Assembly (NCBI GenBank): GCA_935421135.1
Contig: OW285190.1
Span: 806,001 to 870,000 of the forward strand
Length of the DNA: 64,000 bases
From: Bugulina stolonifera
Taxonomy: Eukaryota; Bryozoa; Gymnolaemata; Cheilostomatida; Bugulidae
Reading direction: 5' to 3'
The position numbers were made by a program, and so were the translations under genes. The notes under the pieces are model-generated. The model was given only the letters and a program-made list of their open reading frames with translations, searched no databases and was not told where the DNA came from. Position 1 is the first letter of the stretch, and each line of letters opens with the position of its first letter. Positions 47,610 through 58,351 of the stretch are shown piece by piece.

Positions 47610-47875
47610 ATGTTATGCATTATCTACATGCATGTATACATGTACAGTGTAAGTTGTTCATTATCTACATACATGTATGCATGTGCAGTGTAAGTTATGC
47701 ATTATCTACATACATGTATACATGTGCAGTGTAAGTTATTCATTATCTCCATACATGTATACATGTGCAGTGTAAGTTGTTCATTATCTACATGCATGTA
47801 TACATGTATACATGTGCAGTGTAAGTTATGCATTAACTACATACATGTATACATGTACAGTGTGTACAGTGTGAT
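47610..47875. repeat. 41-bp minisatellite after a splice donor
   Basis: About six copies of a unit with 'CATTATCTACATACATGTAT' and 'GTGCAGTGTAAGTTAT', starting about 25 bp beyond the donor at 47587. Each unit carries GTAAGT, a perfect donor-like hexamer. Confidence 0.9.
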
Positions 47876-47879
47876 CCAC

Positions 47880-49560
47880 AGGAACTGAATGGTCAGCCTA
47901 ATCCTGAAAGACTTATCACCGCCGGTATTGAACCCGAGCTGGTTGATCTAGACAGGGGCAAGCTTCTTAACCCATAGGACATACCTACTGACTGAACAGT
48001 GGTATAAATAAGACACACCTATTTATTGTATATGCATTTACATACATGTATGTATCGCTGAAATACGCTGAAATACTCTGAAACGAGGGTCTGACATTAT
48101 ACACTGGAAATGATACATGCATATAGGCTACACACTGGGCATATTCGGATAGCATGACTAATGTTTGTTATAAAGGGTGTCTCCTTTGTAATAATGAATG
48201 TTATTAACAGGTAGGCCTACACCTAGCCTAGCTGAGGTGAGAGTGACGTGAGTGACAAATGAGGTGAGCGTGACGTGAGTGATAAATGAGGTGAAAGTGA
48301 CGTGAGTGATAAATGAGGTGAGAGCGTGAAGACAACTCCAATTAACATTAGGTTACTTTGTTGGAGTTGTCTTCTTTTTCTCATGCTATTTCATTCTTAC
48401 TTGAGACGCTCAGTCTTTTACCACCACCATTAGCTGAGTGTAATAGCAGTGTAATACTGAATCAAATTTATTCTAGTTGCTGAATATTACTATTTATTGG
48501 TTATACACATGCACATGTAATATCCAAATATCCCTAATGTATCTAAACCATTTCATTTGATACGAAACTAATAGTAATAAAATGGTTTTGGACACTTTGG
48601 TTTATTATATCATATACAATTATACATGTATGTGTATAAAATATGTTTATGGATAAAAAACAAGTTTGTTGTTGTTGCAACGTTGGTTCATGGTAACATG
48701 TACCAATCATCAGGCAACAATAATATAAAAAGGGTTAGGGATGTACATTTAATATACTACATGTATGTATCCCCATGTATAATCCCTTAGCTTTTTAAAT
48801 ATACATGTAGGTTAGTTTATATTTAGCTGCATGTTGAAGCTAGCCGTGTCTGCTGTTGAGAGTGTTGATGATGGACAGATTATATAGTATTTCTCAGCTA
48901 TGGAGAGATTGTAAATGTTAGTAGCTGGGCTGTATGAAGCTGCATTGGTTAATACTTTCCATTTTAAATCATATTTAGCTTCTGCTCTTTTAAGGCCCAA
49001 ATATGCTTACTTAGTTCTGTAGAGTTCCTGTACTGGATGTATTTTCTCTCAAGCTTACAATAATGTCCCTATTTTGTTGTTGCTGGTGGTCATGTTTGCT
49101 TGATAAACTAGGCTCTTTAGTTAGCACCTTCCATTTAGTGGGCATTGCATGTGCTTGTACTGGCCTCTGTTGCGGTCTTGGTTGTTGATTTTCGCTTGTT
49201 TGTTGTAGCTATCAGTGTTGCCATGTTTGGCATGCAGGCATAGCTCACATTTATGGTATTTCTGTTGAATAATTTTCTCAGAGTATGGCTGGCTGGGAAA
49301 CTGATTCCTAAATTAGTTGAAACTGCCATATTTTATAATGTTCCTGTTTTGGCTCAACTTAGATATTCAAGTTTACTGGGGTGAGGGTTTTTGCCTTCTA
49401 TGTACTTCAGCTTGGGAGAGTTAGCAAAGTTATTCTACAATGTAGTTAGCATAAATAACAAATTAAGAGAAGAAATAGATGTCTGCAAATGGAAAAGTAC
49501 AAAAAAATGACATACCCCAATGGTTTGTGTAGGCTAAAGAGACAAACAGCACCTTTCTAC
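47880..49560. other. Intronic sequence without a recognised gene
   Basis: It holds a short tandem 'gaggtgagagtgacgtgagt' array at about 48232-48325 and otherwise AT-rich sequence. No exon supported. Confidence 0.45.
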
Positions 49561-49565
49561 CCTTC

Positions 49566-49800
49566 AATAGCAGGTGTTGGTGGCCGAGTGGACTAGCGCT
49601 AGTCACTCTGGTCTTGACACAAGTTATCTGCAAGGAAATGGGTTGAGTCCCGCCAATGACCTGAAGGTTTTGTCCCAAAGAATGTTTTCCCTCTGTGCCA
49701 TAACGACCTATAATAATATCTAGCTGTAGGAGCCATGGTGGCCCCTCAATTAGCTCTGCTATTGGGCGCAAGGCAGCCGCGTTAAAGAATATTATTATTA
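49566..49800 (+). repeat. SINE, tRNA-derived family A (+ strand copy)
   Basis: 'GTTGGTGGCCGAGTGGACTA' head, 'GGGTTGAGTCCCGCC' B box and a 3' body through 'GCTATTGGGCGCAAGGCAGC', ending in an ATT-rich tail ('attattattaat'). The simple tail fits LINE-mediated insertion. Confidence 0.75.
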
Positions 49801-49847
49801 ATAACAAAAAGCATCCTAGACAGATATTGTTATGCTAGGGCCACACT

Positions 49848-50371
49848 GACGCGATTTTTTGTGCGAATAGCGAATTTTGCAAATCGCAAATTTTGTGCGA
49901 ATTCGCGCAAAATTAGCGATTTCGCACTCGCTGATTTCAATCAGCTAATTCGCAACTCGCTAATTTGTGATTGGCCAATTTTTACTTGTCACGTTGCTGT
50001 CACGTGTTCAGAGCCACGGATTTTCAATCAATCATGAGTTTAAATTATTATATTAAAATATTTATTTTAACTGATGAATAAAATGACTACTTCCGTTTGC
50101 AAGAATTGTGTAAAACGAATGAAAGTAAGAATAAAATAATTATTTTATTTTATTCTATTTTAATTATAATTTTATTTTACATTTTTCGGAGTTCTAGTTT
50201 TGCAGTGAATGAGAAACGTGACCAAGGATAATAATTTTTGACCCCTCATTGGGTGAAATCAATGCGAATTCGCTTATAGCTTTTGCAGTGTGGCACGCTC
50301 GAATATAATTTGCGAATTCGCCTTTGGCCAAAATTCGCTATTCGCAAAAAAATTCGCGTCAGTGTGGCCTA
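49848..50371. mobile_element. MITE with 'GGCCACACTGACGCG' ends
   Basis: About 40-bp inverted termini 'GGGCCACACTGACGCG' and 'CGCGTCAGTGTGGCC', followed inward by 'aatagcgaattttg' on both sides and flanked by TA. 'AATTCGC' runs recur inside. Non-coding. Confidence 0.75.
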
Positions 50372-50478
50372 AGCTTTAGTACTACAATGTACTAACATTA
50401 GTTTATATTGCTGTGTTTCTGGTTGCTACCCTTACCATGACATCACGCCCACAACAATCTCTATTTGCACATTTGTAG

Positions 50479-51410
50479 TTGCCACGGTGTCAAAGTGTCA
50501 AAGCACTCCAGACTCATCACAACTGGTTCTCTATCAATTGGTGCCACTGAAACAGATTCTGTGGCAACCGGTTTTGTCACGACTGTACTCCCAGCTCAAG
50601 CACTCACTGCTAGCCCTAGAAGTCCTACTACTGGACAACGCCAGAGTAGTGCGCTGTTAGCATCTCGTCCTATGACTCGCATACCTGCTGTTGCTGTCCC
50701 AGCTACTACCAGACTCACAGCTACTGCTGAACCCACGGCTACTGCTAGACCTACACCTGCTGCTAAACCCACGGATACTGCTGGACCCACACCTACTGCT
50801 GGACCCACACCTACTGTTGAACCCGCACCTACTGTTGAACCCACGGCTACTGCTGCACCCACACCTACTGCTGCACCCACACCTACTGCTGCACCCACGG
50901 CCAATGCTGGGCCCAAGGCCAATGCTGGGCCCAAGGCTACTGCAGTACAAATGGCTGCTATTAAACACTCATCAGCAGTCAGAGTGGTGATGAAGACTTC
51001 TCATAGACCTACTACCATCAAGAGGATGTCAAATCCACCAAATCGACAACTGCCATACAGAATTCTCCACGTGCCTCTAGCCAATACCACGCCATCCACA
51101 AGTACCTCATCGACCAATACTAGTTTGCCAGCCAATACCAATAGGAATATCATAGCTAGTCAGCATACATATGCTTCCAGTTCCAAGGATGGAGTGAGGC
51201 TTGTAACTCTACCTTCAGCTAGTATTATGGGCAGCACTAGATCAGCACAAACACTGCAGAAACATGTAACAGGCACAGCTATTGGAAGAATAATCACATT
51301 AAAACCAAAAGAAAGTGGAACTGTGGGTAGAGTGCCACCTCAAGGAGCACCTGCCAATGTAGTCCAGCAGATAAAGACAGCTGTTACTCAAGTTTCTACA
51401 TCTGCTGCCA
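50479..51410 (+). CDS. Host gene large exon: Thr/Pro/Ala-repeat region
   Basis: Acceptor 'cacatttgtag', donor 'gtaagt', phase 2 in and 1 out, 310 codons. Residues about 80-155 are imperfect 'TPTAAP/TPTVEP' repeats encoded by 18-24 bp tandem DNA units (50700-50945). The rest is Ser/Thr-rich with basic spots such as 'VVMKTSHRPTTIKRMS' and 'GRIITLKPKESGTVGRV'. Likely disordered. Confidence 0.85.
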
Positions 51411-51520
51411 GTAAGTGTATTTGTCCTACATGTATCTCCAACATAGGCCTATTAGGCTATATGGTCACTAATATAGTGGTTGTGACAGAGTGACTCCAAC
51501 AATAACAAAGGAGTTGTACA

Positions 51521-52804
51521 CATACTTGCCAAGTGTCCCGGGTTTCTCGGGACACCCCCGGGATTTGAAAATTGTCCCTACACTGTCCCAATGTCCTGAT
51601 TTATACCCCGGGAATTAGGAAATTGCTGCTCCAAAACATTTTATTTATTATTTCCTTTGGATTTTCCAAAACATTGGCTGAAAAAAGGTTGAGCGTCGCA
51701 AATCCTGGGGAATTTTGCTAAATATAATGCTACACACCGTTTATTTTAAAAGTAGTTCGATGTCTACTGACTGTCGTGTCTATGCCAATTGCCACTAGTG
51801 ATAGCCCAAACTCTGACTAATTCCTGAGCTATATTGGCAGTGTACTAAAGCCTCCCCAACAGTGGATAGCTATTTTATATAAACGCTCTAACGTCAATGA
51901 CAACCACTGCGCAAATGAAAATTCACTCATTAATTATTTGCTTGTACAAATAATGTTTCCATTATTAGTCTATTGGATGTTAATTTAGCTGTTAAGCCAA
52001 ACAATTCTCACAGTACAGACAAGCAAAAGACTCGGCAACTTTCAAAATTAAAATCAATGGGTCAAATTTATTTATTTTATTTCTAAAAGTAAATTAGGTT
52101 TTTAATATCAATATTATAATTATGCCTTCTGCACCCTCTAGTATTACTGATGGTGGTACCAATGACATAGCCAGGCACACGCTGACCCGGAAGCATATCA
52201 AAGCTAATGTCTAAAAGCTGTCACGTCACTTAAAAGCTTAGAAGATTTGTTTATTCTCAATGATTCTGAAGTTCAAAAGACAAGCTTACATTATGATTAT
52301 AATTTTTAATATAATAATTATAAACTTAACTTATGAAAATACTGAATTATTAATATTATTATTATAATTCAGTGTTTTCATAAATAAAGCTATTTATATG
52401 TTTATAATTTAATAAAATGAAACAAAAATTTGGTTTCTAATAAATTTTTATGTTGTAGCAAGTTTTATAGGTCTTCTTTAGACAATCCAACCTGAAGCAC
52501 TCTTTGCAATTTCATTCCTATTCTAATTCTTCCCACCATTTTAAAACCATTCCAATATGCATGTAATATGAACATATTTTTGACCACTAGAGCAGCATAC
52601 AAATACAAGTGAAATTGCCCTAACTACTGTCATTTTAGTGGCTCACAAAAAATATTTTGATTGCGGGAGAGTGCTCCTCTACCCCTCCCGCACCCTTTCT
52701 GGCAGCCCGCTACGCGGGCTGGCATGGCCTGCGGCCATGTCACCCTCCTCCCTCTGGTCCGCGCATGTGTCCAGATTTTTTACCCAGGTTACTTGGCAAG
52801 TATG
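51521..52804. mobile_element. hAT element 'CATACTTGCCAAGT' with a BED-finger relic
   Basis: Inverted ends CATACTTGCCAAGT and ACTTGGCAAGTATG lie within a perfect 8-bp duplication GTTGTACA (51513-51520 and 52805-52812). Inside, about 52135-52215 translates to 'SITDGGTNDIARHTLTRKH', which resembles the C-terminal half of a BED zinc finger as in hAT-related proteins. A partial relative of the left end lies at about 54048-54140. Confidence 0.85.
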
Positions 52805-53155
52805 GTTGTACATCTTCCTTTGTTCATCATGGAGTAGAATAATCGGCTCAGTAGTTGTTGAGTAGCCAACTCCTAATTTAACAGACAATAATACCAACTG
52901 ACTTTTGCCTTGTAGATTTGATGAACTAGGCCTACTAGCCAGTAACTACCATAATAATGATTACATTCCCTCTCATACCACGCTACATTTGTCTCTCTGC
53001 AGTTACACAAGACTATTAGTATTAGCCTTAGGTGTTGGGGTAGTTGACAGGCACAGATGCCATTAACCAGTCCATGAAGGATAACTCCTTTGTTGTACCA
53101 GTTAATCAACCAAAGTGTTTCTTGTTCTAATTAACAGCACTATCGATTTTAACAG

Positions 53156-53238
53156 GTGGCCAACAGCTCATACTTGTGCAGCAAACTGGGGGACAACTTC
53201 TTAGTGTACCTTCATCTATACCTACTTCTACTACCTGA
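53156..53238 (+). CDS. Host gene terminal exon with stop codon
   Basis: Acceptor 'tattttaacag' (from 'atcgattttaacag'), phase 1 in. It reads 'GGQQLILVQQTGGQLLSVP' in frame and ends at TGA 53236-53238. The hydrophobic Gln-rich strand ('QQLILVQQ') is like C-terminal motifs of transcription-related factors. No certain poly(A) signal was identified. Confidence 0.8.
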
Positions 53239-54416
53239 CATTTAGTCTACAAACAGACAGACAGATAGTCCACTAACAGACAGACAAGTGAGTCCATTAA
53301 CAGACAGGCATGGACATGTAGTCCATTAACAAACAGACACGCACATGTGGTCTGCATGGTGTATATTAGATATTGTCTTACAATGTACATTTTAACTTTG
53401 AATATGCCCTCTGCTATTTATGTATTTCTTTAATCACATGTATATAATGTACATGGAGTTGCTTCATCCTGTAGATATTATTTATTTAGATTTTATAACA
53501 TTTGGTGTACATTGTGTTGAGTTACTTTCTTCCTATAAGAAACACCTACATCAAAATACTGTACAAGCCAATAGTACTGAATAGGTTTGTTGTTCACAAC
53601 AATTTTTATCATTTTCAATACACTAAAGTCTGACAAAAGAAAACAGCCTAGGCTTGTAATGGTTTGTGTTAGTTAATACTGATTGTGCCAGTAGTAGTAG
53701 GGCCTACATTCAGTAGTAGTACATCCAGTAGTGGCTATAGCAGCAGTACTACTGGTAGTGATAGTGGTAACGTAGTAGCAAGCCTACTGATGATGATACT
53801 AGTAACTAGACCTAGTGAACAGTAGCTCAGTTGCCATGGGCAGGTGGACACTAGAAGGGGGGGTGGACAGTAGAAGGGGCGGTGGACAGTAGAAGGAGCA
53901 GTGGACAGTAGAAGAGCCAGTGGACAGTAGAAGGGGGAGTGGACAGTAGAAGAGGTTGCAGTAGTTGCCATTGTACGAGTGGAAGTAGCTTTATGAGTGG
54001 CAGTGTTAGTAGTTATAGTACTAGTGGGGGTGGTGATGGTCATTCCTGCCATGTGTCCAGATTTTCTCAGGACACCCCCTGGTTTTTGTATCTGTCTCTA
54101 CTGGGCCTAAATTTCTACCTGTCCTGATTTTTTACCTGTGGTGTAAATGTTGTCAAGCCACATTAAAAAAAGATGCAATCTAAAATAAGTCATTTACATT
54201 GATCAGGACTTGAAATAACAGGCAGTGATTGAAGAGTGGTGGTGAGAATTTGGTAAGCTCACACACTACTATAAAAATAAGACATAAGACATCAAATACC
54301 ACCAACGTACTCAGAATTGAGGGTATGCCATTGTGACGAATGGGGATTCCAGATTTATGTCGCACGGTAGATTAGTTTAATCCTTTTCTTTTAACCGGTG
54401 ACCTGACAAAGGAAGG
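53239..54416. other. 3' flank of the host gene
   Basis: It probably includes the 3' untranslated region. There is a short 18-bp tandem array ('GTGGACAGTAGAAGGGGG' type) at about 53850-53955 and a partial copy of the 51521-type hAT end at about 54048-54140. No gene seen. Confidence 0.5.
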
Positions 54417-54870
54417 TGAATTATCAAAGTTGGGTCCAAGTCGACTTGCAAGTTAACAAGTCCAGTCATTTCTAAAGTTTTGGAGGCAAGTCAAGTCAGC
54501 TGTCATGCAAGTCACAAGTCAAGTCAAAGTCAAGTCGAAATGCAAGTCAAGTGGAAGACAACTTCAAAAAATTTTACATTTTCCACAACATCACTTTTTT
54601 CTTTTAGTAGGCATTCCAATCCATGAAAAACCTATGCCAAGGTGTAGCAGGGCATGTACATGTATGTTATGCAATCATGGTAAAGAACTAGTCTATATAA
54701 GTAGTATTATTGGCACTACGGTCGAGAATGGTCATATAGTATTATATACTGTATATTGTAATGGTAATACAGTGTTACATAGCATATAAACAGCACATGG
54801 TACAGCACAGAGTGTCCTCTGGCCAGTTCTGCAAGTTAACTCCAGTAATTATTGCACTGTACATTGTATT

Positions 54871-55063
54871 TATAATGTCTGTACTCACAAGTTTAATATA
54901 TCCTTCCTCTGTACTGTTAGTCTGTCTCCTCTACCTCTCTCATTCACTCTCAACCATAAAGTGTCCTTCTTAGGTCTCCAGCTATCTCCCAGCTATCTCC
55001 AAGCTATCCTTATAATCTTACCTATCCCCTTAGCCTTAGTGCTCTTACCTAGCTCCCAATACA
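54871..55063 (-). repeat. Gypsy 3' LTR
   Basis: Downstream LTR relative to - strand transcription. On the - strand it starts TGTATTGGGAGCT and ends CAGACATTATA. The last dinucleotide differs from the other LTR (TATA against TACA at the end), and it has one extra short duplication near 'agctatctccc'. Confidence 0.9.
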
Positions 55064-55088
55064 TTCCCCTTTCTTTTTCCCTTTTTCT
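55064..55088 (-). other. Gypsy polypurine tract
   Basis: On the - strand this is an uninterrupted purine run of A and G ending 'AAAGAAAGGGGAA', directly before the 3' LTR. It is the expected primer for plus-strand synthesis. Confidence 0.75.
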
Positions 55089-55192
55089 ATTGTCTCAGCG
55101 AGTTACCTAGTGCTTATGTATGCTTTGCATTCCGGTGACTACCTTTGCCTACCCCCGCCCTTTTATTCTTCTTTCCTTAGCCCCGTACCCAT

Positions 55193-58100
55193 TTATTTAT
55201 ATACTACGTAGTCTCTGTACTTAGGGTTGGGCCTACTCACCCTCCCTGATCTTGTCACTACTCCGGCCTGTCTCTGCTCCCTTGGTTCATTTTGTCTGTC
55301 TGTCCCTTGAGCAACTTCATGTCCTTCTGCTATGGACTTACCCCTGATCCTAACATCCTGTTCTGGTTCTATATTCACTTCTTCCCCTTCCTGGTTTTCC
55401 TCTCCTCCTAAATCACTTTCTGTTTCAGAGCCACCTTCTGTCTCACTGTCACTTACTGGCATTAGTACCAAGTGTTTTCTATTTCTCCTAACAACTGCTC
55501 CATCTACTCGTACTAAATAACTGTCCGGTTCCTCGGCCCTGCCAATTACCCTAGCCTCCCGTCCATAATCCTGATTAGAAGTTTTTACCCAGACTTTATT
55601 ACCTACTACCAAATCACCCAAGTTTCTTACCCTCCTCCTATCATTATAATTTGCCTCCATCCTCAGTTTCAGTCCCTTATCTTTAGCTCTAAACCTCTCA
55701 TGGTCGACTTCCCTCTGGGCTATCCTTGACAGACCCACCCTTATCGACCTTCCAAACAGCAATTGGGCTGGACTATAACCCGACTCCCACGGTGTGTCCC
55801 TATACACAGCCAATGCTCCTAACCTGTCCTGGTTTTTTCTCCACAGCCCCTTAACAGTTTGCACCGCCCTTTCCGCTGCCCCATTGCTCTGCGGATATAG
55901 CGGACTACTGGTTTCATGCGCAATTCCCACTTGCTCTGTATAACCCCTAAACTCCCTAGAGCTAAAACAGGGGCCATTGTCTGTCCTTAGCCGTATTGGA
56001 TGCCCAAACCTAGCAAACATTATCTTTAACTTTTCAATTACCTCTCCCGCAGTTTGCCCCCCTATTCCCATTACCTCAATCCATCTGGAATAATAATCGA
56101 CTACCACAATAAAGTTTACCCCTTCAAACTGAAACAGGTCTGCTCCCAATTCCTCCCATGGTCCCCCTGGTAATCCTGATACCCTTAGCGGTTGGTTAAC
56201 CAACTTCCTATTCTTTGCACATATTTCACATTTTTTCACTTTCTCCCTTATCTCTGGTATTATCCCTGGCCACCACACTGACTCTGAGGCCCTCCTCTTG
56301 CACTTTTCCTCCCCTTGGTGACCCTCATGTATCTTATCTAAGGTTTTACTCCTCTCTCCCCTGGGAATGACTATCTGATCACCTTTTAATATTAACCCAT
56401 TGTACTGTGATAGGGCTTCACGAACCAAGAAAAACTGTTTTACTTCCCCCCTCATACTGTGACTCTTAGGCCACCCCTCTCCCATGTACTTCATTACCTC
56501 TTGTAATGTTTGGTCCCTTTGTGTCTCAACCCTCAAGTCCTCTAGTTCCTTACCTAGTAAAGCAGTACCCTCCACTAAATACCTAATGTGAGCCGTGGTT
56601 CGGAGTTCTAGTTTTCTGTCCCGTTCAGAAAACCCCCCTACCGGTTTTCTAGATAAGCAGTCGGCTATGTACATTTCACTACCCGGTGTGTGTATCACCC
56701 TATATTGGAACCTCATCATCCTTAGTTTGAACCGTTGAACCCGCAATGGCAGCTGCGCTAAATCAGCTTCCCCTAGTAATTCTACCAGTGACTTATGATC
56801 TGTTTCAAGTAGAAATTCCCTACCCACCAGGTAATATTCAAACTTTTCACAACCCCACACCAATGCTAAAGCCTCTTTCTCTATCTGAGCATATCTACCC
56901 TCCGTCTCAGACATCGCCCTTGATGCGTATGCTATTGGCTTCCATGAACCATCTTCCCACTGCAGTAATGCTCCCCCTAACCCAAATGAGCTGGCGTCAG
57001 CTGTTACTTTTGTCTTTTTGTTTAGGTCAAATTTTGCTAATACTGGGGCCTCTGCCACATGCTCCTTAATTCCCTGGAAAGCTTTCTGTTGTGCCTCTCC
57101 CCACACAAAGCTATTTCTCTTTTTCAACAACTCCCTCAGTGGTTTTGATAATTCTGACAGCCTATCACTGAATCTCCCCAAGTACCCTACCATCCCCAGA
57201 AAGCTTTTCACCTCTTTGACATTTTTCGGCCGTGGTAGCCGGTGTATTGCCTCTACTTTTTCTGGGTCTGCATGTATTCCCATCCCATCTATTATGTGTC
57301 CCAGAAATTTCACTTTCTCCACCCCAAACTCACATTTTTCCTTATTAAGTGTTATTCCCGCCTCTCTTAGCCTACTCAGTACTGCCCTAAGCCTTTCATC
57401 GTGTTCCCTAGCATCCTTACCATGAACCAAAATGTCATCCATCTGACATATCACACCTTGCAACCCCTCCAATACCCTCAATACCTGTTGCTGGTAAAAC
57501 TCTGGTGCCGACGATATCCCAAATGGCAGCCTATTAAAGTAATATCTCCCAAAGGGTGTTATGAATGTTGTTAGTTCCCTCGATCTCCCATCTAACTCAG
57601 TTTGCCAGAACCCTGAATTGGCATCCATTTTACTAAAAACCCTTGATTTGGCTAATTTTGCTAATGTCACATCTGTGTTGGGCAATGGGAACACTTCTCT
57701 TCTCACATGTTTATTTAGCTGTGACAGGTCCACACACAACCTCACCTTCCCATTTTTTTTTGGAGCACAGACCAGTCCTGCGCACCAATCTGTTGGCCTG
57801 TCCACTGGAGTAATGACACCCTCCCTTACCATTCTATCTAGTTCTGCCTTAACCTGCTCCTCTAGCCCTGCTGCCACCTTGCGAGGGACATCCAAACGAA
57901 ACGGCCTAGCCCCTTCCTTCAAATCGATTTTATATTTCACTAGCATCTTACCCAAGCCCTTAAAAAGTGATGGGAATCCTTTTTCGACATCCCTCAGTGT
58001 GATCCTATTCACTTCTGCTAGCAAATCCAACTTCCTAATTTTCTTCCTACCGACTAGGTTCCTAGTAGCCCCTTCGATAACGTAAACCTTTGTTTTAACT

Positions 58101-58342
58101 GCCCTACCCCCATTTCTCAATTCTACTTCTACCTCTCCCACCACCTTCAACCTATTATTTCCTGCTCCCCTCACCTTCTTCTTTGAATTCTCTAGCCTCA
58201 ACCCTAAACTTTTCGCTGACCCTACTGTTAGTACAGATATGTCAGCACCTGTGTCATCCAAAAACCTTATTATTTTTCCATTTACCTGTAAATCATGTTC
58301 GAATTCATCATCGTCCTTAATATCAGTCCCACATTTTCCCAC
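55193..58342 (-). CDS. pol: Gypsy Pol: protease, reverse transcriptase, RNase H, integrase
   Basis: An uninterrupted frame of 1049 codons counted from the GTG after the gag stop. Retropepsin: 'DDTGAD' at residues 29-34. Reverse transcriptase: first catalytic Asp in 'KMDANSG' (240) and 'QMDDIL' (300-305). RNase H: 'TADASSFG' (Asp449), Glu488, 'ETDHKS' (Asp515) and Asp561. Integrase: zinc-binding His672, His675, Cys705, Cys708; catalytic Asp735, Asp788 ('RTDNGP') and Glu824, giving DD35E spacing. The C-terminal tail is acidic and then basic. All catalytic residues are present, so this copy may encode active enzymes. The protease follows the gag stop directly, so translation probably depends on readthrough; it has no ATG near its start. 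Confidence 0.93.
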   Translation of the reverse strand: MGKCGTDIKDDDEFEHDLQVNGKIIRFLDDTGADISVLTVGSAKSLGLRLENSKKKVRGAGNNRLKVVGEVEVELRNGGRAVKTKVYVIEGATRNLVGRKKIRKLDLLAEVNRITLRDVEKGFPSLFKGLGKMLVKYKIDLKEGARPFRLDVPRKVAAGLEEQVKAELDRMVREGVITPVDRPTDWCAGLVCAPKKNGKVRLCVDLSQLNKHVRREVFPLPNTDVTLAKLAKSRVFSKMDANSGFWQTELDGRSRELTTFITPFGRYYFNRLPFGISSAPEFYQQQVLRVLEGLQGVICQMDDILVHGKDAREHDERLRAVLSRLREAGITLNKEKCEFGVEKVKFLGHIIDGMGIHADPEKVEAIHRLPRPKNVKEVKSFLGMVGYLGRFSDRLSELSKPLRELLKKRNSFVWGEAQQKAFQGIKEHVAEAPVLAKFDLNKKTKVTADASSFGLGGALLQWEDGSWKPIAYASRAMSETEGRYAQIEKEALALVWGCEKFEYYLVGREFLLETDHKSLVELLGEADLAQLPLRVQRFKLRMMRFQYRVIHTPGSEMYIADCLSRKPVGGFSERDRKLELRTTAHIRYLVEGTALLGKELEDLRVETQRDQTLQEVMKYMGEGWPKSHSMRGEVKQFFLVREALSQYNGLILKGDQIVIPRGERSKTLDKIHEGHQGEEKCKRRASESVWWPGIIPEIREKVKKCEICAKNRKLVNQPLRVSGLPGGPWEELGADLFQFEGVNFIVVVDYYSRWIEVMGIGGQTAGEVIEKLKIMFARFGHPIRLRTDNGPCFSSREFRGYTEQVGIAHETSSPLYPQSNGAAERAVQTVKGLWRKNQDRLGALAVYRDTPWESGYSPAQLLFGRSIRVGLSRIAQREVDHERFRAKDKGLKLRMEANYNDRRRVRNLGDLVVGNKVWVKTSNQDYGREARVIGRAEEPDSYLVRVDGAVVRRNRKHLVLMPVSDSETEGGSETESDLGGEENQEGEEVNIEPEQDVRIRGKSIAEGHEVAQGTDRQNEPREQRQAGVVTRSGRVSRPNPKYRDYVVYK

Positions 58343-58345
58343 GAA

Positions 58346-58351
58346 TAGTCA
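58346..58351 (-). promoter_or_regulatory. In-frame TGA-CTA between gag and pol (readthrough context)
   Basis: The gag stop TGA is followed immediately by CTA, and pol continues in the same frame. UGA-CUA is an established leaky-stop context, known from alphaviruses and some animal mRNAs. The sequence shows the arrangement directly; function is inferred. Confidence 0.75.

Noticed and set aside
52657..52897. Short GC-rich frames near 52.7 kb on both strands
   Set aside because: They lie inside the 51521-52804 hAT element around a small inverted repeat (ccgctacgcggg, gcctgcggcc) and resemble no known protein.
56746..58085. + strand frames of 107-174 codons within the Gypsy
   Set aside because: Antisense shadows of the intact pol frame.
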